Positions 17,827-25,306 of a DNA stretch of 64,000 nucleotides are shown here, piece by piece (within the stretch, counting starts at the first letter, position 1; every line of letters starts with the position of its first letter). The translations under genes were made by a program, and so were the position numbers. Below the pieces are notes generated by a model that had not been told where the DNA came from, ran no database searches, and worked only from the letters and a program-made list of their open reading frames with translations. Where the stretch lies: positions 186,342 to 250,341 of the forward strand of contig NZ_BMQJ01000009.1 of NCBI RefSeq assembly GCF_014648055.1, read 5' to 3'. This stretch comes from Streptosporangium pseudovulgare (GTDB lineage: Bacteria > Actinomycetota > Actinomycetes > Streptosporangiales > Streptosporangiaceae).

Positions 17827-20643
17827 TCACGGGGTGAGGGCGTCCCGCCGTACGGGCTCTCCGGCGTGCTCCGGGAGATCTCCGGCGTGCTCCAGGAAGG
17901 CTCGGACCTCCTCGGCCTCCGGAACGCGGAGCTCGTCGTAGAGGCCGAGAGCCAGCCGGCCGTGCTCACGGGCCCGCACCGGGTGCCCGAGCGCGAGGTG
18001 GGCGCGTGCCAGGCCGTCGTGGGCGCGCGCCTGCTCCGGACGGTTGCGCGTCAGGTGGGCGAGCGCGAGCGCGGCCGTGTGCTCCTCGACCGCCCGGGCC
18101 GGGTCGCCCGCCGCCTCGGCGAGCCCGTTGAGCGCGGCCGCCTCGCCGGCGGTGTCGCCGAGTCCGCGGTAGAGGGCCGCGGCCTGCTCGTGGCGGGTGC
18201 GCGCCAGGCCGGGCTCGTCCTGGTGCCGGAGGACGACGCCGAGGTGGTCGAGGGTCATCGCCTCCCCTGCCGGGTTGCCGACCTTGCGGTGGAGCGCCAG
18301 CGCCAGGTCGAGATGGCGCCGGGCCTCCTCCGGACGGCCGGCCCGGTCGAGAACGAGGGCGAGGATGCCGAGCACGTGGGCCTCGCCCCAGGTGTCGGCG
18401 CCGATCCGGGTGAGGTCGAGCGCCTGCCTGAGGTGCCGCTCCGCCTGAGCGTCCTGCCGCCGCCGCAGGGCCACGTTGCCCAGCGTGAGCAGCGCCCGGG
18501 CCCGTTCGGCGGTCTCCTCGCACGCGTCGAGGGCCTGGTGCGCGTACTCCTCCGCCCGCTCGTACTCGCCGAGCCGCCAGTGGGTCCACGCCAGGTCGGT
18601 GAGCGCTCGCGCCTCGAACTCGCGGCGGCCGAGCCTGCGGCTGCGCCGGAGTGACAGGGTGTGCAGGGTGAGCGCGTCGTCGTGGTGCGCCTGCCGGTCA
18701 AGGTAGGGGCGCATCGCCAGGGCCAGCATGCCCAGGCAGATCTCGGGTCCGTGGACGGCGGTCGCGATGATGTTGGAACGCTCGGCGTCGAGCCAGGCGA
18801 TCGCCTCCGCGGCGTCGCGGACGGGCGCGATCGGGGTGGCCGGCCGGGGGATGCCCTCCCGCTCGCCGAGGCTGTCGGGGAAGAGCCGGTCCATCGCCGC
18901 GCGGGAGCGGTGCAGGTAGTAGGTGAGCAGCCGCAGGACGGCGCCGTCGTCCTCGGCGATCGAGCGCGCGTGCTCACGGAGCAGGTCGTGGAAGGTGTAC
19001 CGGCCCGGTTCGAGCTGCAGGAGCATGTGGGCGTCGAGGAGACCTTCGAGGAGTTCCTCCGCCTCGTCCTCCGGGATCCCCGCCAGCGCGGCCGCGCCGA
19101 GGGCGTCGATGTCGCGGCCGGGCACCAGCCCGAGCAGGCGGAACATGCGCCGCTCGGCCTCGTCCAGTTGCTCGTAGGAGAGGGTGAAGGCCGCCGACAC
19201 CCCGTCCAGGAGCCGGCGGTGCTCCTGCAGCCGGCCCGCCAGGTAGGACACGGTCCAGCGCGGGCGGTGCTGGAGGCGGGCGGCCGAGATCCGGAGGGCG
19301 AGCGGGAGGCGCCCGCACAGCCGCAGCACCTCGCGTACGGCGTCCGGCTCGTGGCGGGCGCGTTCGCCCACGATCCGCTCGAACAGCCCGGCGGCGTCCT
19401 CCTCGCCCAGCACGTCCACCGAGAGCGCCTGGGCGCCGTCCAGGTCGACGAGCCGCCGCCTGCTGGTGACCAGGACGAGGGTGTCGGAGTGTCCCGGCAG
19501 CAGGGGGCGCACGTGCTCGGCGTCGAAGGCGTTGTCCAGTACGGCGAGCACCCGGCGGCCGGTCAGCTCGGCGCGCCAGAGGGCGCCCCGCTCGGCCGGC
19601 GTGACCGGGATGCGGTCGGCGGGCACCCCGAGCTGGCGGAGGAGGGCCTCCAGCGCGGCGGCGGCGTCGAGCGGCTCCCGGCCCGCGGTGTGGGCATGCA
19701 GGTCGATGAAGAGCCGGCCGTCCGGATAGCGGGCGGCCAGCCGGTGGGCCGCGTGGACGGCGAGCGTGGTCTTGCCGATCCCGGCCATGCCGTCGATCGT
19801 GACGACCGCCGGCCCCGGCCGTTCGCCCACGAGCCGTTCCAGCTCGGCGGCCCGCCCGGAGAAGTCGGGAATGTCGTAGGGCAGGAAGGTGGAGCGGCGC
19901 GGCGGCCCTGGGACGGCCGGAGCCGCGCCGGCCGGCCGCAGGGCCGGGTCGTCCGCCAGGACCGCCCGCTCCAGCTCGGTGAAGGCGTGCCCGGGGTCGA
20001 GGCCCTGCTCGTCCGCGAGGGCCGTACGGTAGGAGCGCGCCGCGGCGAGGGCGTCGGCCTGCCGTCCCGCCCGGTGCAGGGCCAGGACGAGGTGACCGTT
20101 GAGCTTCTCGCGGAGCGGGTCGGCGGCCACCTGGGCGGCGAGCTCATCGAGCAGTTCGCCGTGCCGCCCGGCGGCGAGCTCGCCCTCCACCAGGCGTTCG
20201 TAGGCCGAAAGGCGCCGGTCGTTCCAGAGCTCCCGGGCGCCGCCCGCGTAGTGCGCGTGCACGTCCTCCAGCGCCTCGCCGCTCCACAGGTCCAGGGCCT
20301 CGCGCAGCGCGCCGGCGGCCACCAGCTCGGTGAACTCCCGCGCGTCGACCTGTCCGGGCTCCGGCCGCACGACGTAGCCGCCGGCACGCGTCTCAAGCAG
20401 ATCCGCGGCTCCCGCGCCGCGCAGCGCCCTGCGGATCGCGGTGATCGAGGCGTGGATCTGCGACCGGGCGGTGTCGGGCCGGTCGTGGCCCCACATCGCG
20501 TCGATCAGCCGCTCGATGCCGATCACCCGGCCGGCGTTGAGCAGGAGGTAGGCCAGCACCGCGCGGTGACGCGGGGCGATGCCGGTCAGGGGCTCACCGT
20601 CGAGGATCACCTGGACGGGGCCGAGAAGAGTGAACCGCAGCAT
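17827..20643 (-). CDS. AfsR-like SARP regulator: OmpR-like DNA-binding, BTAD, NB-ARC, TPR
   Basis: The 938-residue protein has an OmpR-like winged helix (about 1-95; GIERLIDAMWGHDRPDTARS and QIHASITAIRRALRG), BTAD (about 100-245; EALDLWSGEALEDV, YRTALADEQGLDPG), NB-ARC with P-loop GMAGIGKTTLA and a VLDNAFDAEHVRPLLPG arm, and C-terminal TPRs (AEYAHQALDACEET-like helices repeated). This is the full architecture of AfsR, a Ser/Thr-kinase-linked global activator of secondary metabolism in Streptomyces. ATG 20643 is preceded by GGGGGGA. Three 20-bp repeats lie in the divergent promoter (20722-20780) and may be its own sites. Confidence 0.92.
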   Translation of the reverse strand: MLRFTLLGPVQVILDGEPLTGIAPRHRAVLAYLLLNAGRVIGIERLIDAMWGHDRPDTARSQIHASITAIRRALRGAGAADLLETRAGGYVVRPEPGQVDAREFTELVAAGALREALDLWSGEALEDVHAHYAGGARELWNDRRLSAYERLVEGELAAGRHGELLDELAAQVAADPLREKLNGHLVLALHRAGRQADALAAARSYRTALADEQGLDPGHAFTELERAVLADDPALRPAGAAPAVPGPPRRSTFLPYDIPDFSGRAAELERLVGERPGPAVVTIDGMAGIGKTTLAVHAAHRLAARYPDGRLFIDLHAHTAGREPLDAAAALEALLRQLGVPADRIPVTPAERGALWRAELTGRRVLAVLDNAFDAEHVRPLLPGHSDTLVLVTSRRRLVDLDGAQALSVDVLGEEDAAGLFERIVGERARHEPDAVREVLRLCGRLPLALRISAARLQHRPRWTVSYLAGRLQEHRRLLDGVSAAFTLSYEQLDEAERRMFRLLGLVPGRDIDALGAAALAGIPEDEAEELLEGLLDAHMLLQLEPGRYTFHDLLREHARSIAEDDGAVLRLLTYYLHRSRAAMDRLFPDSLGEREGIPRPATPIAPVRDAAEAIAWLDAERSNIIATAVHGPEICLGMLALAMRPYLDRQAHHDDALTLHTLSLRRSRRLGRREFEARALTDLAWTHWRLGEYERAEEYAHQALDACEETAERARALLTLGNVALRRRQDAQAERHLRQALDLTRIGADTWGEAHVLGILALVLDRAGRPEEARRHLDLALALHRKVGNPAGEAMTLDHLGVVLRHQDEPGLARTRHEQAAALYRGLGDTAGEAAALNGLAEAAGDPARAVEEHTAALALAHLTRNRPEQARAHDGLARAHLALGHPVRAREHGRLALGLYDELRVPEAEEVRAFLEHAGDLPEHAGEPVRRDALTP

Positions 20644-20721
20644 CGTCCCCCCATGATCACCGCATCGTGCGCGCATCGCGAATGTATCAACCCGGGCAGA
20701 CAAGCTGATCTCACACCAACC

Positions 20722-20780
20722 GAGACGGTCTCCCACAAAGGAGACGGTCTCCCGCGAACAGAGGCGAGTTCCCGCGAACC
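20722..20780. promoter_or_regulatory. three degenerate 20-bp repeats, two with the palindrome GAGACGGTCTC
   Basis: GAGACGGTCTC, itself palindromic, occurs at 20722-20732 and 20741-20751. A third, weaker unit is GAGGCGAGTTCCCGCGAACC at 20761-20780, sharing CCCGCGAAC with unit two. Phase is 19-20 bp, two helical turns, in the gap between the AfsR-like gene and the divergent AhpD-like gene. It is a likely regulator-binding array. Confidence 0.55.
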
Positions 20781-20815
20781 GCGGATCTCACCTGAACCAA
20801 GACGGAGGAAACACG

Positions 20816-21268
20816 ATGGAAGCCCGGATGAAGAACCCCGCCACGATCATCCCCGCCGCGATGAAGCCGATCATGGAACTGATGCAGGCCGCCCAGTCGC
20901 AGGGGCTCCCGCAGGAGCTCATGGAGATGATCCACCTGCGGGTCAGCCAGGTCAACGGCTGCAGCTTCTGCGTCGACGCCGGTCACAAGAACCTGCGCAA
21001 GCTCGGTGCGAGCGACGAGCGCGTCAGCCTGGTGTCCGCCTGGCGCGAGGCCCCGTACTACACCGACGCCGAGCGGGCCGCGCTGGAGCTGGCGGAGGCG
21101 TCGACCCGGCTGGCCGACCGCGCCGACGGTGTCCCCGACGACGTCTGGAACAGGGCCGCCGACCACTTCGACGAGCGGCAGCTCGCCTCGATCCTGCTGA
21201 TGACCGCCGTCACCAACCTCTTCAACCGCCTGAACGCCCCGATCCGGCAGGTCGCCGGCAGCTGGTGA
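20816..21268 (+). CDS. carboxymuconolactone decarboxylase / AhpD-family protein
   Basis: The 150-residue protein carries the AhpD redox signature CSFCVDAGHKNLRKLG (Cys-x-x-Cys with the following histidine), preceded by ELMEMIHLRVSQVNG, and an ERAALELAEA helix after it. AhpD-type proteins act as alkylhydroperoxidases with a Cys-Cys redox centre. Many actinobacterial members are of unknown substrate. ATG 20816 follows GGAGG by 8 nt. It is followed at 21490 by a monooxygenase-fold protein, and both probably share the promoter with the three 20-bp repeats. A peroxide or quinone detoxification role is inferred. Confidence 0.88.
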   Translation: MEARMKNPATIIPAAMKPIMELMQAAQSQGLPQELMEMIHLRVSQVNGCSFCVDAGHKNLRKLGASDERVSLVSAWREAPYYTDAERAALELAEASTRLADRADGVPDDVWNRAADHFDERQLASILLMTAVTNLFNRLNAPIRQVAGSW

Positions 21269-21270
21269 AC

Positions 21271-21489
21271 CCCGGCCCCGCGCACGGGAGACACCGGCCC
21301 ACGGAGAGCCGGGGCCGCCTGCCCGCCCCGGCCCCCGCGCACGGGAGACACCGGCACCGCCTCCTCCACGGCGCCGCGGTGAGCGGCCCCGGCCCCCGCC
21401 CCCGCCCCCGCCCCCGCCCCCGCCCGGGAAACACCGACACCGGCGGATCCTCTCCGCCGAACCACCCCTCACGTAAAGGAGACACCGGC
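21271..21489. repeat. repeated ribosome-site-like sequence and CCCCCG tandem array
   Basis: A 28-bp unit ending GGGAGACACCGGC occurs at 21271-21298 and 21327-21354. Weaker copies of the GGAGACACCGGC core appear near 21424 and immediately before the next gene at 21478-21489, where it serves as ribosome-binding site and spacer. Between them is a run of about six CCCCCG hexamers (about 21389-21424). Confidence 0.7.
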
Positions 21490-21780
21490 ATGTCCGCCGT
21501 CCGCTCGCACCGCTACTCCGTCGCCGACACCGACCTGGAGGAGTTCCTGGCCCGCCGGAACTCGCTGATCGCGACCATCCGGGAGGGGCATCCCGGGCTC
21601 GTCCGTACCGTGCTGGTCCGGCTTGAGGACGGCACCTACACCGACACCTGGCACTGGGAGACCGCCGAGCAGCTGGGCGCCGCGCTCGCCGCGCTGCCCA
21701 CCTTCCCGGAGGCGCCGCTGACCATGGCCCTCACCGGGGACGCCACCGCCCTGAACGGCCGGGTCGTCGACGAGCGCTGA
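21490..21780 (+). CDS. antibiotic biosynthesis monooxygenase (ABM) fold protein
   Basis: A 96-residue protein with the dimeric alpha/beta-barrel (ABM) pattern: HRYSVADTDLEEFLARRNSL, a central GLVRTVLVRLEDGTYTDTWH and helix TAEQLGAALAALPTFPE. ABM proteins include cofactor-free quinone monooxygenases and also non-enzymatic relatives. ATG 21490 follows AAAGGAG. It probably forms an operon with the AhpD-like gene, separated by a repeat-rich spacer. The exact reaction cannot be told. Confidence 0.75.
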   Translation: MSAVRSHRYSVADTDLEEFLARRNSLIATIREGHPGLVRTVLVRLEDGTYTDTWHWETAEQLGAALAALPTFPEAPLTMALTGDATALNGRVVDER

Positions 21781-21936
21781 CGCCGCACGGCCCTTGCCGG
21801 GCCTTCGCCGTCCGGTGCCGGGACACCGCTCACGCGGCCGTCCCGGCGCCCGGGCCGCCGCTGGGATCCGGCCGTTCATCCGGCGCGAATCGCCTTGGTT
21901 CCGAGAGAGGAAGCACCGGCCGTACGGCCCCGGGAC

Positions 21937-22281
21937 TCAGGGTCGCGTCAGGAAGTCCGCGAGGGCGCCGCGGTTGCGTTGAAGGCCCTCGATGCGCTCG
22001 TCCATGGCCGCCAGTTCCCCGTTCAGGACGTCCCACAGCTCCGCGCACCAGTCGAAGTCCGGGCGATCGCCCCGCGCGCACGGCAGCACGACACGGATCA
22101 CCTCGGTGGTCAGGCCGGCCCTCAGCAGGGCGCGGATCTGCCGCACCGTGACCACGGAGTCCTCGTCGTAGTGGCGGTAGCCGTTCGGCCCGCGCCCGGC
22201 CTCGATCAGTCCCTGCGTCTCGTAGTAGCGCAGCAACCGGGTGCTCACCCCGGTACGCCGGGACAGCTCCCCGATCAGCAT
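21937..22281 (-). CDS. MerR-family transcriptional regulator
   Basis: The 114-residue protein has the MerR helix-turn-helix and wing: MLIGELSRRTGVSTRLLRYY, ETQGLIEAGRGPNGYRHYDE, and VVTVRQIRALLRAGLTTEVI. A coiled-coil dimerisation helix follows (ELAAMDERIEGLQRNRGALA). The effector region is short, with a single cysteine pair spaced C68-C78, so metal binding is not obvious. It is divergent from an aminotransferase gene whose promoter has a MerR-like dyad. Confidence 0.93.
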   Translation of the reverse strand: MLIGELSRRTGVSTRLLRYYETQGLIEAGRGPNGYRHYDEDSVVTVRQIRALLRAGLTTEVIRVVLPCARGDRPDFDWCAELWDVLNGELAAMDERIEGLQRNRGALADFLTRP

Positions 22282-22298
22282 GCGGCCCGCCTCCGAAG

Positions 22299-22329
22299 TT
22301 GACCTTCACATTGATGCGAAGCCCTAACG
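22299..22329 (+). promoter_or_regulatory. MerR-type promoter with long spacer and dyad
   Basis: TTGACC (22299-22304) is followed after 19 bp by CTAACG (22324-22329) in the -10 position. The spacer contains the imperfect palindrome CTTCACATTGATGCGAAG (22304-22321). A 19-bp spacer carrying a dyad is the hallmark of promoters that MerR proteins activate by untwisting DNA. It points toward the aminotransferase gene. Confidence 0.65.
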
Positions 22330-22399
22330 TCGTCTCACGGACGGGCATTCCAGACGGACCGTCCACGACCCATTTCGTTTCGCACTGCTGGAGCGTCGC

Positions 22400-23203
22400 A
22401 TGTCGTCTTTCGTTGTCCACCGTGACGGCCGTACGGCGAGCGCCGGGGACCTGGCGCCGCTGGCCTTCGCGGGCTACGCCCACTTCACCGCCATGCAGGC
22501 GCGCGGCGGCCGGGTACGGGGCCTCGACCTGCACCTGGAGCGGCTGCGCTCCGCCTCGATGACGCTGTTCGGCCGGGCGCTGCCCGACGATCAGGTACGG
22601 GCGTGCCTGCGAGCGGCGCTGCAGGCAGGCCCGGCCGACCTTTCGCTGACGGCCACGGTGTACTCCCCCGCGGGCGAGTTCACCGCGTCAGGGGCCGATG
22701 CGCGGCTCGAACTGCTGGTGCGCACCGGCCCCGCCGCGTCCGGCCCCCGGGGCCCGCTCGCGCTGGCGGCGGTCGAGCACGAACGCTTCCTCCCCACCGT
22801 GAAGCACGTCGGCGAGGCGGCCAAGACGTATCTCCTCCGCCAGGCCGTCGAGCAGGGCTTCGACGACGCGGCCTTCCTCGACCGCCGGGGCCGGCTCAGC
22901 GAGGCGACGATCTGGAACCTGGCCTTCTGGGACGGCACCGCGGTGGTGTGGCCCGAAGCCGGGATACTGACCGGGGTCACGATGGGCATCGTCCGCCGGC
23001 GACTGGACCACCTCGGCGTGCCCCAGCGCGTCCGGGAGGTAACGCCCGCCGACCTGCCGGCGCTGGCGGGGGCCGTGGTCATGAACTCGTGGACTCCGGG
23101 GGTGGCGGTGCGCAGGATCGGCTCCGTACCCCTGTCCGAGGCGCCGTCCTTCGTGGAACTGCTGCACCGGGCCTACGAGGCCGAACCGCTCGTCTCACCG
23201 TGA
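22400..23203 (+). CDS. class IV PLP-dependent aminotransferase
   Basis: The 267-residue protein fits aminotransferase class IV (branched-chain aminotransferase / aminodeoxychorismate lyase fold). The PLP lysine is likely in LPTVKHVGEAAKTYLLRQA, and the substrate loop reads FLDRRGRLSEATIWNLAFWD with GILTGVTMGIVRR after it. The N-terminal GYAHFTAMQARGGRVRGLDL, HLERL is typical. ATG 22400 lies a few bases after GGAG. The divergent MerR protein is its likely regulator. The amino donor and acceptor cannot be assigned. Confidence 0.85.
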   Translation: MSSFVVHRDGRTASAGDLAPLAFAGYAHFTAMQARGGRVRGLDLHLERLRSASMTLFGRALPDDQVRACLRAALQAGPADLSLTATVYSPAGEFTASGADARLELLVRTGPAASGPRGPLALAAVEHERFLPTVKHVGEAAKTYLLRQAVEQGFDDAAFLDRRGRLSEATIWNLAFWDGTAVVWPEAGILTGVTMGIVRRRLDHLGVPQRVREVTPADLPALAGAVVMNSWTPGVAVRRIGSVPLSEAPSFVELLHRAYEAEPLVSP

Positions 23204-23279
23204 GGCACGGACGCGTCGCACCACTCCCCTTCCAGCTGGGGCACCGCCGTCTTTTCGGCGATCGCGGCCACTTCGACCG

Positions 23280-23400
23280 GATGAGCAGATCATCGCCCTT
23301 CCCGCTGAAGCAGTCGCGGCGTTCCACGAGGTGACCGTGTTCCTTCACGTCGCACCGCGGAACGGCAACCCCTTCTGGCATCGCTTCGGTATTCGTGAGC
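23280..23400 (+). pseudogene. possible remnant of a small toxin-like gene
   Basis: One frame reads IIALPAEAVAAFHEVTVFLH then VAPRNGNPFW, resembling the N-terminal part of small actinobacterial proteins with ALPAEAL-AF and L-PWNG-P motifs (ParE/RelE-like hypotheticals). No start codon with ribosome site and no remaining domain follow. It borders the toxin-antitoxin genes. Low certainty. Confidence 0.3.
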
Positions 23401-23420
23401 CCGAACCTCGCCTCGCGAGA

Positions 23421-23729
23421 TCAGCTCGCCTCCCGCAGCGGCTGGAACTGAACGCTCAGCCGCATCTCCAGAGCTTCCGCGAGCCGTTCCAGCATGGGGA
23501 TGGTCGGCATCGTCCCGCCCGCCTCGAACCGCGCCACCGCCAGCTGCTTCAACCCGGTGCGCTCGGCCAGCTCGGCCTGGGTCAGCCCGAGTTGTTCACG
23601 CCGCCGTCGTACCGTCTCGCCCAGCTCGAACCGGATCCTGGCCGCCTCGTAGGCCGCTCCCGCGCCGGGGCGGCTCATGATCTCGGCTTTCTTGTCAGCC
23701 CACGTCCTGCGTTCCCCCATGCCGCTCAC
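23421..23729 (-). CDS. XRE-family antitoxin (HigA-like)
   Basis: A 102-residue protein with a helix-turn-helix of the XRE family: ETVRRRREQLGLTQAELAER, TGLKQLAVARFEAGGTMPTI, LERLAEALEMRLSVQF. The first 35 residues are a helical extension. Its start overlaps the stop of the RelE-like gene by 4 bp, in the toxin-first order typical of HigBA modules. It should neutralise that toxin and repress the operon. Confidence 0.88.
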   Translation of the reverse strand: MSGMGERRTWADKKAEIMSRPGAGAAYEAARIRFELGETVRRRREQLGLTQAELAERTGLKQLAVARFEAGGTMPTIPMLERLAEALEMRLSVQFQPLREAS

Positions 23730-23986
23730 TCCTCATCCGCGGTGTGGGCCTCGGCGACACACCGCCGCATGGCCCGCCAGGCACGCTCGACCTCAGCGGA
23801 CTCGCGCATCCGCTGCTTACGGAACACCGTCAGCAGGATGATCCGCCTGCCCGGGGCGATCCAGTAGGTGATCCGTACCGCTTCCCGATGAAGATGGAAC
23901 CGCAACTCACGGAGCTTGCCGCGGAGTTGACGAGTGTAGGGCTCGCGGTTCGCCGCCGTCGATTCGTGCTTCCGCGCCACCGCCAC
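23726..23986 (-). CDS. HigB/RelE-like toxin, shortened at the N-terminus
   Basis: The 86-residue protein matches the C-terminal two-thirds of phage Gp49-like HigB toxins: TRQLRGKLRELRFHLHREAV, RITYWIAPGRRIILLTVFRK and the ERAWRAM tail. Normal members have about 30-45 more residues before LRGKLRELR. An in-frame TGA lies five codons before GTG 23986, so the missing part cannot be restored by another start. It is either an unusually short toxin or a decayed one. It sits 18 bp after a VapC-like gene in the same orientation. Confidence 0.7.
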   Translation of the reverse strand: MAVARKHESTAANREPYTRQLRGKLRELRFHLHREAVRITYWIAPGRRIILLTVFRKQRMRESAEVERAWRAMRRCVAEAHTADEE

Positions 23987-24004
23987 GATGGCGCTGGATC
24001 ATGG

Positions 24005-24403
24005 TCAGACCTTCTCGATCCGCACTCGCGGGTGCCCGGCGGTGAGCAGTTCGATGTCCTCCACGTCGGAGGTCAGGATCGTCACCCGGCCCGGATGCTG
24101 CAGTGCGGTCGCGCACAGCATGGCGTCGATGGCGTACTTGTGGCCGTGCAATCCCGCGGTGCGTAGCAGGGTGGTGGCGGAGTACGCGACCGCCTGGGTG
24201 ACCGGCTCCACACGCAACCGGGACAGCGTCCACTTCAGCGCGGCATCACTGATCTTCGGGTGGATCGCCTCGACGAGCACCGCGGCCGAGGTGACGACCG
24301 GCAGGTCCGCGTCACGAGCCGCCGTCAGCCACTCGTGAATCTCCCGGTCGCGTTGTACGGCCTTCGCCAGGCCCTCGCTGTCCAGGACCAGGACACCGCT
24401 CAC
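24005..24403 (-). CDS. PIN-domain toxin (VapC-like)
   Basis: A 132-residue PIN-domain RNase. The four conserved acidic positions are present: D8 in VLVLDSEG, E45 in AAVLVEAIH, D93 in KYAIDAMLCATAL and D113 in ILTSDVEDIELL. VapC toxins cleave tRNA or rRNA using Mg2+. GTG 24403 overlaps the stop codon of the antitoxin gene upstream by 4 bp, the standard vapBC arrangement. Confidence 0.9.
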   Translation of the reverse strand: MSGVLVLDSEGLAKAVQRDREIHEWLTAARDADLPVVTSAAVLVEAIHPKISDAALKWTLSRLRVEPVTQAVAYSATTLLRTAGLHGHKYAIDAMLCATALQHPGRVTILTSDVEDIELLTAGHPRVRIEKV

Positions 24404-24678
24404 GCGGCCGCCCCGGCGTCCGAGGTGCCACCGGTGAGCCGGATGCGTTTGGCCGTCACCGCCTCCGGATCGGCCGGGCCGTGCGTCCGGTCGAAATCAG
24501 CGATCAGTTCGTCCAGGTTGTCCCGCTCGATCTGCCGCTGAGCCGCCTTCTCCAGGTACGCCGAGACACCCCGCTTGCCGACCCGGTCACGGATCGCCTG
24601 CAGGGTGCCGGCGGTCAAGGTGACGGAGATCCCGTTGGTGGGACCGTCACCGGGAGGAAACTCCACATCGTCAGCCAT
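24400..24678 (-). CDS. VapB-like antitoxin
   Basis: A 92-residue protein. The start ATG 24678 follows TTGGAG. Residues about 15-45 (ISVTLTAGTLQAIRDRVGKR, GVSAYLEKAAQRQ) have the beta-strand plus two helices of a ribbon-helix-helix-type DNA-binding domain. The helical acidic C-terminus is expected to wrap the toxin. It overlaps the PIN toxin gene by 4 bp. Autoregulation through the inverted repeat just upstream is likely. Confidence 0.8.
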   Translation of the reverse strand: MADDVEFPPGDGPTNGISVTLTAGTLQAIRDRVGKRGVSAYLEKAAQRQIERDNLDELIADFDRTHGPADPEAVTAKRIRLTGGTSDAGAAA

Positions 24679-24687
24679 GACTCCAAG

Positions 24688-24708
24688 TATGGCATTGGAA
24701 ATGCTATA
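24688..24708 (-). promoter_or_regulatory. inverted repeat in the VapBC promoter
   Basis: TATGGCATT (24688-24696) and AATGCTATA (24700-24708) form arms with eight of nine pairs and a 3-bp spacer, 9 bp upstream of the antitoxin ATG and over an AT-rich stretch unusual for this DNA. It fits an autoregulatory operator that overlaps the promoter. Confidence 0.65.
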
Positions 24709-24787
24709 GAGCGGGATGCGGCGGGCGGTTTTCATGCAGGTGATGGGCCGGTCTCGATGCGTATCGAAGGCGCAAGAGTTCTGAGAC

Positions 24788-25136
24788 TCAGGAGTCTCGG
24801 GCCGGTGATTCGTCCGGTTCGTTGAGGCGGCTGATCCGGGCGCGGAGCGCGTCGCCGTCGCCGGGGGCCAGTTCGGCGACGAGGTCGAGGGCGCGCCGCA
24901 GGGTTTCTCCGCCCTCGCTCAGCCGTCCGGCGGCCAGCGCTGAGGTAGATGAGGCAGGGTGCCTGCCCGGCGGGGTCGCCGAGCCCGCCGAACAGGTCGA
25001 GCGCCTCCCGCAGGTGGGACGCGCTCGCGTCGTCCTGGCCCAGCCGGATGAGGGCCTGGGCGAGCCCGACGCGGGCGTGGGCCTGCGCGGCCGGGTCGTC
25101 CAGCCGGGCCGCCGCCTCCAGCGCGATGTGGTGCAT
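24788..25136 (-). pseudogene. TPR-domain remnant of an AfsR/SARP-like regulator
   Basis: From ATG 25136 the frame reads MHHIALEAAARLDDPAAQAH and two further TPR-like helices (LIRLGQDDASASHLREALDL). Near 24942 the frame must shift: the other frame continues LAAGRLSEGGETLRRALDLV and ends NEPDESPARDS with TGA at 24788-24790. Together these give a typical C-terminal end of an AfsR-type protein. All upstream domains are missing, so it is a fragment with a frameshift. Confidence 0.65.
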
Positions 25137-25205
25137 GGTCGCCTGTCGGCGTGGTCGTCTGGTTCTGCCTTCTGCTGCTGCCGGTCTCCGCGGGACGGTT
25201 CGCCA

Positions 25206-25261
25206 GCCGGTCCCGGCGGCGGAGCCGATCTCCGCGGGACGGCTCCACCGCCGGGACCGGC
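25206..25261. terminator. 21-bp stem hairpin
   Basis: Left arm 25206-25226 (GCCGGTCCCGGCGG...) pairs with right arm 25241-25261 with a single mismatch; the loop is 14 nt. The loop motif TCTCCGCGGGACGG also occurs once outside, at 25185-25198. Confidence 0.6.
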
Positions 25262-25306
25262 CGGTCCGGTACCTCCTCCAGCCGGGGCGGGGAGGTACCG
25301 GACCGG
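25261..25306 (-). terminator. 16-bp perfect hairpin at the end of the MFS gene
   Basis: CCGGTCCGGTACCTCC (25261-25276) is perfectly complementary to GGAGGTACCGGACCGG (25291-25306), with a 14-nt loop. It starts immediately after the stop codon of the minus-strand MFS gene, so it probably ends that transcript. There is no T-tract. Confidence 0.7.

Noticed and set aside
18661..21780. Long plus-strand frame antisense to the AfsR-like gene
   Set aside because: Arg/Pro/Gly-rich composition and no domain; only its final part 21490-21780 is a real gene (ABM protein).
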